A program made the translations under genes and the position numbers. This document shows positions 55,900 through 64,000 of a stretch of DNA of 64,000 nucleotides, one piece after another; the stretch's first letter is position 1, and the number at the start of each line of letters is the position of its first letter. The DNA is from Zygaena filipendulae (lineage: Eukaryota > Arthropoda > Insecta > Lepidoptera > Zygaenidae), in NCBI GenBank assembly GCA_907165275.2, contig OU015654.1, positions 1,195,501-1,259,500 on the forward strand, given 5' to 3'. The notes under the pieces were generated by a model. It did not search any database. It was not told the origin of the DNA and worked only from the letters and a program-made list of their open reading frames with translations.

Positions 55900-56215
55900 T
55901 CATTACTCATACTCGGAAAGTAGGTCTGAAGTTGCCTGAGAAGCGGGTTGAAAGTAACACTTTTCAGCCCTAGGGAGAATCGCTTTCAACTGACAGCTGG
56001 ATACTGCAGAAACTCAAGTTTTTTTTTTATGTCATAGGGGGCATACTTACTGGCCAGTAGCACACCTAATGGTTGATTTATGTAAAATAAAATTTACTCC
56101 TTTTTTTCTTTAGCTAATTCCTATTTTTATTTTGACTTTCCTTGCATTCGTAATGAAAAGCACAGTGTTACCCTCGGGAGAAAGACTTATTTAGAAAGAC
56201 TTATTTAGCTTATTG
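55900..56215 (-). repeat. Repeat C, reversed partial copy, split by a SINE
   Basis: 55915-56000 (GAAGTTGCCTGAGAAGCGGG, CCTAGGGAGAATCGCTTTCA) and 56090-56185 (TTGCATTCGTAATGAAAAGC, GTTACCCTCGGGAGAAAG) are the reverse complement of parts of 59690-60215. A truncated SINE at 56019-56074 lies between them. Confidence 0.8.
56019..56074 (-). mobile_element. tRNA-SINE fragment (3' end only)
   Basis: TTTTTTTTTATGTCATAGGG, then GTAGCACACCTAATGG. Only about 55 bp of the family at 38208. Confidence 0.8.
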
Positions 56216-57236
56216 ACGTAAACATATTACATACATTTATAATTTGATCATTACCTAGCAAAAACTTCTATATATCCGGTTTATTTTTATATCTTCCTCC
56301 CTTTATAATAACTCTCTCGTTTCTAATTATTGAATTTAACCATGGGTAACTATAGTATTCATTTAACTTTTCTGGAAATAGACAATATAATTATTTCCCA
56401 ATACATTATCCAATCGAGAGACGCCACGTTGTCTGACGGGGAATACCCGAGTCCCTTATAATTAATTGTGAATCCTCGATGCCACCCTCAGCCACAATAA
56501 TACCTCTATGCACAGAACAAAACGCCTTCATTTCTGCCTTCCATCTATTTCAATATTTATGTAATAATAGGGGAAATATACCTACTCGTAAGGTATTTTT
56601 TTTTCGGTTTATAAGTTAAATAATAACATAGTACGTTAAGGCCTTTAATACGAGTAAATCGATAAGTATGAGTAGGTAGGTGTAAATGTAAAATAAAGCA
56701 AATAATACCTTTTGGTTGATATTTCTACAGCATTTACTCTTTTGGCAGTTTTCGATCCAACATTTTTGTTCTGCCATATTTCAGAATATCATAAAAAATT
56801 AATATTCGTTGTATTTGTAAGACTTATAGTAAATAACCAATGTTCTTCCCTCAAATATTTTGGGAGTTATAATAACTTCCTGTAACTGAAAAAACATTAA
56901 GAATCGGTTCAGTGGTTGATCTTTTAATAAATACTACTTCTTAATATTTTAATACTAGAGTAGGTATAGACTATAGAGTACAGACTACAGAGTTTAGAAA
57001 AACCCCCTTACGTTGAAAATATAATGTTAACAATTTTTTAATTATGAATTTTCAAGTTTATAAAGCACAAAAGAAAGGATCTTTGGAAATTAAAAGCCAA
57101 AGGTAAGAAAGAGTGAAAGTTCGTATGGAAATATCTACCGAAAGTATTTACTATTTATGTAGTTATCGGTATTTGGTCTCTTCAAAATCAAACCACAAAC
57201 TTATAAGAGAATCTGCAGTAGACAACGGAGAATAAT
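56216..57236. other. No feature recognised
   Basis: AT-rich. A short SINE-like remnant (GAATCGGTTCAGTGG) occurs near 56902. No frame of note. Confidence 0.45.
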
Positions 57237-57491
57237 TTATAAGTAAAACACATTTATTTGTTGGAGATAAATAAAAAAATCTTTATAACAAATTCGTCCC
57301 CTTTCACGCCGCGCCGCAAACTCTGTCAGTTGGTGTTGACAACATTCTTGTAATCTCGCTCTCTGGGTCGCATCTGGTACAGAATAAATTTGTTCACCGA
57401 AATTCACAAGTCCGCATCCGCGAGTGTCCACCGCAGATGGTGGGGTTTCCGCTTGTCTTTGCATCTTTTTTCGAAGGCAAAACTTTAGCAT
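57237..57491 (-). CDS. Unrecognised 84-aa open frame, uncertain
   Basis: ATG at 57491 on the minus strand, in context CACAACGATGC. It is followed by a compositionally normal protein rich in Arg, Gln and Cys, including TRGCGLVNFGEQIYSV and RLQECCQHQLTEFAARRE. No signal peptide or transmembrane segment. The coding part is distinctly less AT-rich than its flanks. An AATAAA overlaps the last codons, which would place polyadenylation at the stop, so either the true frame ends earlier by splicing or this is not a gene. A CTATCGATT lies about 20 bp upstream. I do not recognise a family. Confidence 0.25.
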   Translation of the reverse strand: MLKFCLRKKMQRQAETPPSAVDTRGCGLVNFGEQIYSVPDATQRARLQECCQHQLTEFAARRERGRICYKDFFIYLQQINVFYL

Positions 57492-58230
57492 CGTTGTGAT
57501 TTGAAAATCGATAGAACGAAAAAGGCGACACTAAAGAGACAACCACATACATACATCTATAAATATTTAAATAAAAAATACTTTTTGGGCATGTAGGTAT
57601 AATGTATATTAAAATAGTCTGTTTTTGTATTATTTAATTTATGACTGCGGCAAAAGCGCATCAGACTTCTGAACTAACTAGACACCACTAACTAGAAACC
57701 AAGTTAAACTTGAAAAGCGACTTTAATCAACACAGTTGAATGAACTTGCCAAAGTCAAACAACAGCCTTACCAATTAGTCCAGCTAAGTCCTTATCGTTA
57801 ATATAAACTTTTTATACTTCTCCCAGTGACTCTATAAGAATATTTTCAGTAGGTACTACTATACAACAATAGTTCCAGGCGTATTCTCTAACGAGGGCAT
57901 CGTTCCGAAACTTAAGGAGTAGGTAGGTACTTTCTTACTCTTTGTGGAAAATGGAAACTTTAGCCAGCTCTCTGTCGGGAAATTCTAGATAAGGGTAGGA
58001 ACCCTTACGGCGTAAAAGCCTTATGAAGGTTATTGAAGATTGATTATTATTTATAGCTGTGGCTCCGGGGTGGAAATCAGATGTACATTTTTAGCTTTAT
58101 GTGAAGAGAAATGATTTTTAATAACTTACCTAGACAATGATAGTTAGCAGATAAACGTTGATTTTGCACTTTTAGTAATAGCCTGTAGTAGTATTGTAGG
58201 CTTTTATAGGTGATCTCAAACATAGGTATA
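57492..58230. other. No feature recognised
   Basis: AT-rich intergenic sequence. The minus frame 58077-58265 overlaps the MITE end and has no motif. Confidence 0.45.
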
Positions 58231-58465
58231 TGGACGCAGATAAGCAATAACATGTTAACCCACAAAACGAAGTTATTGATTCAGAATGATTTATTGAGAG
58301 TTAGAGAACGTTTTTCAATTATGTGTTTACCCTATTACATTTTTTAAATATGTAACTAAATATTAAACATAAAAATGTTGAAACAAAATGGCGGTATGAT
58401 TTTAAAACTTTAATTTACTCAAATTTTTCCAGTGTGGGTTAACACACTATTGCTTATCTATGTTC
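58231..58465. mobile_element. MITE-B copy 2 (about 235 bp)
   Basis: Same inverted ends as 40531 (TGGACGCAGATAAGCAATA; TATTGCTTATCTATGTTCA) and the same interior order, including AAAATGGCG. Flanked by TATA / TATA. Differs from copy 1 at roughly one base in ten. Confidence 0.88.
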
Positions 58466-58601
58466 ATATAAGATTAGGCGTGGAAGTTATTAGATAGGTA
58501 CACATCGCAAAATTAATAAACCTCATAGGTATATTCAAACCTTAGATATAACAATAATAATCATCATAAGTTTTATGATATCAAATACTTCAATGCTATC
58601 C

Positions 58602-58828
58602 TACTAATAAGTATTATAAACGCGAAAGTTTGTAAGAATGTGTGGATGGATGGATGGATGGATGGATGTTTGTTACTCTTTCACGCAAAAACTACCAGAT
58701 GGATTTAAATGAAACTTTACAATAATATAGCTTATACATCAGATTCACACATACGGTACTTTTCATCCCGGAATTCCCGCGGGAACTCCAAAATTAACGC
58801 GGGTGAAACCGCGGGGCACAACTAGTAC
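58602..58828 (-). mobile_element. SINE copy (-), full length
   Basis: TCCTACTAATAAGTATTATA, then a GGATGGATGGATGGATGGAT microsatellite (the expanded CATC tail), CATCCCGGAATTCCCGCGGG, and AACCGCGGGGCACAACTAGT. Complete and close to the family pattern. Confidence 0.93.
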
Positions 58829-59620
58829 CATATAATAAAGTAATTTATTCCGGGACTTATAAAAGAAACCAAAAATAACAAAAATTAGGTACAACAAAAT
58901 TCACAATATATTTAAATTATATTATATAAGTCATGTATAAAGGTGTAAAGGCAAAGTGGATAAAGCAAAACCTCAGCGAAGAACCAATAAACTATCCAGA
59001 CGAAACTTTAATTAAATTTTGTATTGTCTTCATAGGTGCGGTCTAAAATACGCAAGGAAGCGGATTGTGGAATTAGCAAATTAATAATAATACCTACTTG
59101 TGTAACACACAGAGCTGCGCTTGTATCGCAGAAACCAAGCAAAAAATATTTGGTATATACCTACTATATTCTCATCATCATGGAAATAGATAGCCCCCAA
59201 GGCCGTTAGCTACTATAAATCCTAATAGACATATAAAAGTAAAACGCAATTTATTCTTTCAGTGACAAATCATGAAATATCTAAAACTACTAGACCTCTG
59301 TAGGTATAGCTTGGCAGGTTGGTAGTTTTGCGGAGTAGATCTCAGGTAGGACAGGATTAGGTAGCGAAAGAAATCTAGATGGCGTCCCTAGATGGGACAT
59401 TTTGTTTTTTTCTTGATACGAACATGTCTCTGACGGTGTTGTCTCACTTCTAAGAAGATACTGCAGGTCAGTTTTAATCGCAATGTTTAGAATAAAAAAA
59501 AATCTCTAGACCACACGTTAAGTTATCGCTATTCTTTGGGAAGTGAAAACGCTTTGGCTTTAGTTTCCAGTTTGCATTAGCCAACCGCGCGAAAACTTAA
59601 AACGTAGTTAATAGTACATT
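58829..59620. other. No feature recognised
   Basis: AT-rich to mixed sequence, no open frame of interest and no match to the repeat families above. Confidence 0.45.
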
Positions 59621-60225
59621 GTTATCCAAGGGGTGAAAGTAACTCATTTAGTGCCGAGACGGGGTTTGGCGCCCGAGCGTAGCGAGGGCGCCAATAGTTC
59701 GAGGCACTAAATAAGTTACTTTCTCCCGAGGGTAACACTGTGCTTTTCATTACGAATGCAAGGAAAGTCAAAATAAAAATAGGAATTAGCTAAAGAAAAA
59801 ATGAGTGAAGATGGGATAGTCGCTTGACACTTTCCCACCTATTTCTTTTTCTTTGGCCGGCTAGCTATTCAGCCAGTATTTTTTATTTACATTGTGTCGA
59901 CCTAAAAAAAATATTTTCTTTAATTATTAAGTATTAATTAAAGAAAATAAAATAATATAAATAGGAATTAGCTTAAGAAAAAGTGAGTGAATTTTATTTT
60001 AATTAATACCTACTTAAACTTTACGTTATTTCAATTTTACATCGCGCTGGCTGTATAGAAAGTTGAAACATGGTTCAATAGAAATGTGAAAATAGACCTA
60101 GTTTTTTTTTAATAATTTGACAGTTGTCAGTTGAAAGCGATTCTCCCTAGGGCTGAAAAGGGCTACTTTCAACCCGCTTCTCAGGCAACTTCAGACCTAC
60201 TTTCCGAGCATGAGTAATGAAAAAA
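59621..60225 (+). mobile_element. Repeat C with internal hairpin, probable transposon
   Basis: 59621-59735 folds on itself. GTTATCC-AGGGGTGAAAGTAA and the later GTTACTTTC-TCCCGAGGGTAAC pair, then CATTTAGTGCC / GGCACTAAATA, then GGCGCCC / GGGCGCC around CGAGCGTAGCGA. The element continues through GTAATGAAAAGC-complement text to TTGAAAGCGATTCTCCCTAG and AAGTTGCCTGAG-complement near 60190. A reversed partial copy is at 55900-56215. No coding capacity. The superfamily is unknown. Confidence 0.7.
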
Positions 60226-60432
60226 TTTAAAATATACATTTAAAATATTCATAGTGCATTTTTTTAATGTCATCCTCGCCTTCTTTTTATTATAACTTAG
60301 TCAGTCTTAGCAGTGACTGAATTCAACTTTGAACAATCAATTAAAAATTTAACTTTTTGAGTTATCTGTACCTTTGTTAACGACATTTTTATACATTTTA
60401 GTTATTCCTGGTCTAAGTGAATTTATTTCGTA

Positions 60433-60588
60433 CTAGCTGCTGTCCACGGTTTCACCCGCTTAAATTTCGATGGTCCCGAGGGCCATTCCGACATAAAAAG
60501 TACCTACTCTATATCCTTTAATTTTATGATGATCGGTTGAGTAGTTAGGTGGTAAAGTGTTGCAAACAAACGAACTCACAATCGGATG
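60433..60588 (+). mobile_element. SINE copy (+)
   Basis: ACTAGCTGCTGTCCACGGTT to ACAAACGAACTCACAATCGG, with its 3' end replaced by the following tRNA-SINE tail. Confidence 0.78.
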
Positions 60589-60589
60589 T

Positions 60590-60764
60590 TTTTTTTTTTT
60601 TATGTCATAGGGGGCAAACGGGCAAGTGGTACACCTGATGGTAAGTGATTACCGCCGCCCATAGACATCTGCAACACCAGAAGGCTTGCAGGTGCGTTGC
60701 CGACCTGGAATGGGGATGGGAACTGGCTTTCAAGTGAGGCTGCCGGAACACACCGTTAGGTGCT
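60590..60764 (-). mobile_element. tRNA-SINE copy, 5'-truncated
   Basis: T-run, TATGTCATAGGGGGCAAACG to ACACACCGTTAGGTGCT. About 50 bp longer than needed for the 3' domain only. The tRNA head is missing. Confidence 0.9.
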
Positions 60765-60850
60765 AATTATTATAATAATTATTATACATATATATTAGGT
60801 AATAATTATTATACATATATATTAGGTAATAATTATTATACATATTAGAC
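60765..60850. repeat. Three tandem AT-rich units
   Basis: AATAATTATTATACATATAT plus ATTAGGT repeated about three times, directly abutting the truncated SINE. Confidence 0.85.
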
Positions 60851-61752
60851 GGGTTTGTATTTTGAAACAAACCTCGCTACGCCATTCCTGGCCATTCCAA
60901 ATTTTCAGCGGCCTGAAATGGAATCGTAATAAAAGATTGGCGGAAAAGACCTTTATTTAAATAACCTACACGTTAAGCGTTTTATCTATGGGTTTCGTTA
61001 AAATTTCAGATCATCCCGTTTAAGTAACATCGCAACTGAAAGGGACTTTAATATGGCAAACGCTACGGAAAAATGAATATGTCAACTAGAAAGGAAATTC
61101 AGGTAGAGCAGGCGCGCTACGGTTAAAAGCGAATGCTCATGACTTCGCTTTCTCTGCTAGCATCCGACATACGTATATTATATTCTACAATATACCACGT
61201 ACACACAATTAAAAAAATAGTCTAATTAAATATGTAACTAAACGACTTCTAAAATACATTTCGTTACGTTAATAGATGTACATAAGTGTGCGTGACGAAT
61301 AGCTTTGTATGCGACGATCAGCCGGTGACACTCCTTTTCATGTTTTCATACTAAACTCAGATGATGCCCCTTCTATCTTTTCCGTCGCAAATGCATATTT
61401 GATGATCTTACATAATTCGGGACGGCTTTGTGAAGCCTTTATAAACGGAGATAAGACTCGCTTTTAGGATGCGTGACTGATATACTTACAATGAACATGT
61501 ACATAAGCAGCTATGGTATACATATGCGTATATAAGCTTTATTTAGGACACAAAGATTGAGAGATGAGAAAGAGAACTCTATATAATTGTATGAAAAACA
61601 GATAACATACCTACCTAGGTTGTTGTATTGTACTTAGGTATATTGTAAGTACGTGACAAAAGTTTTCTGAAGTGAGTTTTCTTTGAATGAGGTGAGATCT
61701 TTTTTTAGTTGCTCTACAGTCGGGAGTTTAAATTTACTGCATTTATATAATG
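60851..61752. other. No gene recognised
   Basis: Mixed composition, with somewhat higher GC at 61090-61170. No frame above 60 codons. Nothing else noted. Confidence 0.45.
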
Positions 61753-61786
61753 ACTAGCTGTTCCCCGCGGTTTCACCCGCCGTAAT
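61753..61786 (+). mobile_element. SINE 5' fragment
   Basis: GACTAGCTGTTCCCCGCGGT followed by TTCACCCGCCGTAAT, then broken by the MITE-A-like copy. The matching 3' half was not identified beyond it. Confidence 0.75.
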
Positions 61787-62019
61787 GGGTATTTTGACTA
61801 ATTCTTTTTTAGTCTTGTGGGTTAATAAAAAATTTTGGACACGTATTTTTTATTTTTCTATGTAACGTGCTATAAACTGTAGCACGGCGTGACGTCACGC
61901 GACATTTCGACTTAATATATCTCCGTTATTTTATGATTACGTAAAAAATGGAAAAATACGTGTCAAATATTTTTTATTATTATACAAGCAGACTAAATAG
62001 AATTTTATTGTCATACCCC
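61787..62019. mobile_element. MITE-A-like copy 4, short and diverged
   Basis: GGGTATTTTGACTAATTC...GACTAAATAGAATTTTATTG, with GGACACGTATTTTTTATTTT and AAATACGTGTCAAATATTTT near the two ends and GTGACGTCACGCGACATTTC inside. Both halves resemble one end of the family, so it may be a palindromic deletion derivative. The right boundary is uncertain. Confidence 0.65.
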
Positions 62020-62039
62020 GGTAACAAGCCTTATTGTTT

Positions 62040-62105
62040 ACCCTAATACTGGGATCGAATCCGCAATACCCTGCGTAGCACCCAGTTATCACTACACTCG
62101 TGGCT
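62040..62105 (-). other. tRNA-like SINE head fragment
   Basis: Minus strand shows GTGTAGTGATAAC then GGATTCGATCCCAG, spaced as A and B boxes. No complete tRNA fold. Confidence 0.45.
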
Positions 62106-62114
62106 ATTAAAATA

Positions 62115-62605
62115 TATTATAGGTACCAGCTGCCCCCCGCGATTTCATCCGCGGTAATTTCGGAGTTCCTGTGTCCTTCTTTGTACCCCTGACAGTAAGA
62201 CAGACCCTAAACGGTGATAACCAGTTCCCCGCATTAATTCCGGAGTTCCCGCGGGAATTCTGGGATAAAACCTATCCTATCTTTTAAGTTGGACCATATT
62301 TATATATATATATTAGACTAGCTGTACCCGCGATTGCGGTCATTTCGGAGTTCCCGCGGGAATTGCGGGAAAAAAGTACTTTATGTCTTTCTTTGTACCC
62401 CTGATAGAAGTTTACGGTGGTTAACTGTTCCCCGCATTAGTGCCGGAGTTCCCGCGGGAATTCCGGGATAAAACTATGCTAGCTTTTAAGTTGGACCATA
62501 TTATAAATGGTTACAAAATTTTATCAAAATCCGTTCAGTAGTTTCGGAGTCCATCGCGGACAAACAACGTGACACGTTATTTATACTATTATATTAAGAT
62601 AAGAT
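62115..62605 (+). mobile_element. Composite of two related SINE-like units in tandem
   Basis: Unit 1 (62115-62320) and unit 2 (62321-62605) share the order: family opening, TTCGGAGTTCC, CTTTGTACCCCTGA, a second inner opening (GTTCCCCGCATTA), GGAGTTCCCGCGGGAATTC, and CTTTTAAGTTGGACCATAT. Unit 2 goes on to CATCGCGGACAAACAACGTG, the end of another repeat (see 14126). Confidence 0.75.
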
Positions 62606-62949
62606 GTACAGATTTGCGTACAGCAATTAGTCAAATGTGTTGTCCAAGCCAATGTTTGCCGCAAGTGAACAAATGTTTGCCACGCGTTCCGTTACTGGAA
62701 CATTGGTAAGTATTTGGTATTCGATGACCGTTTCCACCTGCGTGAGCCGAATTAATGAGAACACGAATGGCTTAATCTGTTTTCCGAAACATGGCCGCTC
62801 GGTGTTTTTCTTTTTTCTTTTTTTTTTCATCTTTTGTTGTTTTTCTCGACGAAAAATAGAGGATCTACTTTCTTAAGATTCTGTGTTTGTTTAGCAATCC
62901 TTTAATGACTTTCGGATTTTTCCGTTATACCTAATGACATAATAAGATA
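62606..62949. other. No gene supported
   Basis: Overlapping short frames on both strands (62627-62830 minus, 62637-62876 plus) end in poly-Phe / poly-Lys from a TTTTCTTTTTTC run. No motif was recognised. Confidence 0.4.
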
Positions 62950-63087
62950 AATTTTGTTAGTTTGTATGTTTGTTAATTTGGATACAGGGGGTAATGTCTG
63001 GAACTGGTGATGCGATTCCAAAAATTCTTTCATTTTCTTTCATTCTCTAAATGCATATGGATGAAACCATAAGGGGACAGCTAGTAA
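62950..63087 (-). mobile_element. Minus-strand SINE remnant
   Basis: GTTAGTTTGTATGTTTGTTA to GATGAAACCATAAGGGGACA and GCTAGTAA, with most of the GC-rich middle lost. Confidence 0.55.
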
Positions 63088-63301
63088 GTAACTTAATACA
63101 AAGTAATCATCTCTGATCATAGCCACAGTATAATCTATTGGTAAAATTCTCGCTTCTTTTTTATAATTTGATAGTTTGGTCCCATATTTGCACCTATAAA
63201 CGATTTCTTTCTAATTTATGTTCGAATGGTCATAAATATTATGATGGCTATACGGTGTGTACAAAAATCATGAAGCAACCTACACAAGTACCAAGAGCAA
63301 T

Positions 63302-63622
63302 GGGCATGTGGACTAATTTTTCAGTCCGTCTTGTAGATTATAAAAAAATATTGGACACGTATTTTTTCTCTTTTTTTTACGTAATCAAAAAATAACGGCG
63401 ATATATTGAGTTGAAATTTCGCGTGACGTCACTATTCTGACAGTTTGTATGGCGGTTTTAGCGGTTAGTGACGTCACGACCCCCTCACCCTAAACTTCAA
63501 TGCGCTTTATCTCTGTATATTTTAATTTATTTAAAAAAGCAAAAAATACGTGTCTATTGTTTTTTATTTTCTAACTGACTGACTAATTCGAATTTTGATT
63601 TTCAAAAGTAGTCCACATCCCT
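63302..63622. mobile_element. MITE-A copy 5 (321 bp), AT target duplication
   Basis: GGGCATGTGGACTA to TAGTCCACATCCCT, AT on each side (63300-63301, 63623-63624). Very similar to copy 2 at 15029, same orientation. Confidence 0.93.
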
Positions 63623-64000
63623 ATTGTGAAGTGTGTGTGAACTTCACTGCGATGTCACATGTGAATGTGGGAACTAGGAAAGCATAGTTACCTACGAGTC
63701 TGAGATTGTTCTTCTTACAACACTATGACAAAATGTATGTAGATACATCTAACTAAACTGTAAACATATAGATACGAGTAGCTACAATGGTACAATTGCC
63801 AAACTCAAGGGAAAACCGGAGGGCAATAAAAAAAAATAAAAGAAAAACAACGGCCACAAATTGCCCCACGAAATGATATACGGTACCAAACGATACAAAA
63901 CTTGAAGGAAACTAATTCAATCAGGCACGTGCGTTTCCTCTGAGGACTTGAAGTTTTGTTTCGTGGTAACAAGAAGTGTAAAAGTATATCTCTGTTTGCC
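63623..64000. other. No feature recognised
   Basis: Window end. AT-rich sequence without a supported frame. Confidence 0.45.

Noticed and set aside
57237..57491. Insulin-like peptide from the ECC motif
   Set aside because: The Cys spacing of insulin A and B chains is absent and there is no signal peptide.
1..64000. CRISPR arrays, operons or phage genes
   Set aside because: No direct-repeat/spacer pattern with unique spacers and no dense collinear coding. The sequence is animal nuclear DNA.

Overview
The window looks like gene-poor nuclear DNA of a moth or butterfly (Lepidoptera). The reasons are the many copies of a lepidopteran-type SINE that opens near CTAGCTGTGCCCCGCGG and closes near ATAATATTAGTAGGAT, the frequent AGGTAGGTACCTACC-like runs, and the AT-rich background. 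I found no host protein gene I would defend. No rRNA, complete tRNA, CRISPR or bacterial operon features were seen. SINE family names were not assigned because no library search was possible.

Layout. 1-905 is a 26-bp minisatellite with a 183-bp higher-order period. 1088-6816 is a decayed DIRS-like (tyrosine-recombinase) retrotransposon. It has 209-bp inverted terminal repeats and an internal complementary region that a later 326-bp MITE interrupted. 7094-8172 holds SINEs, 8200-8740 a GC-rich island, and 8749-9335 a deleted mariner-type transposase relic. 9.4-17.6 kb is mostly unassigned, with SINEs and one MITE.

17592-30665 and 30666-38972 are two head-to-tail copies of one segment. Copy A was later enlarged by a MITE that itself took a 3.13-kb insertion containing a perfect 846-bp inverted repeat around a 74-nt poly(A). 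Copy A also gained a 1325-bp pogo/Tigger-like element and a 490-bp tandem duplication. Copy B keeps the empty sites, and instead gained a 691-bp retroposon insertion and an extra 288-bp unit.

44005-49845 is a young BEL/Pao LTR retrotransposon on the minus strand, inserted in a SINE. It has a 5-bp target duplication, almost identical LTRs, a tRNA-Tyr primer site and one open 1451-codon frame. That frame has lost the end of RNase H and the first part of integrase in an in-frame deletion. 50-64 kb carries hAT-type MITEs, another MITE pair, truncated tRNA-derived SINEs, a hairpin-bearing repeat and further SINEs.

The window is therefore a stack of nested transposons whose order can partly be read. 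The most informative pieces are the DIRS-like element, the segmental duplication with its empty sites, the giant hairpin and the deleted BEL element.
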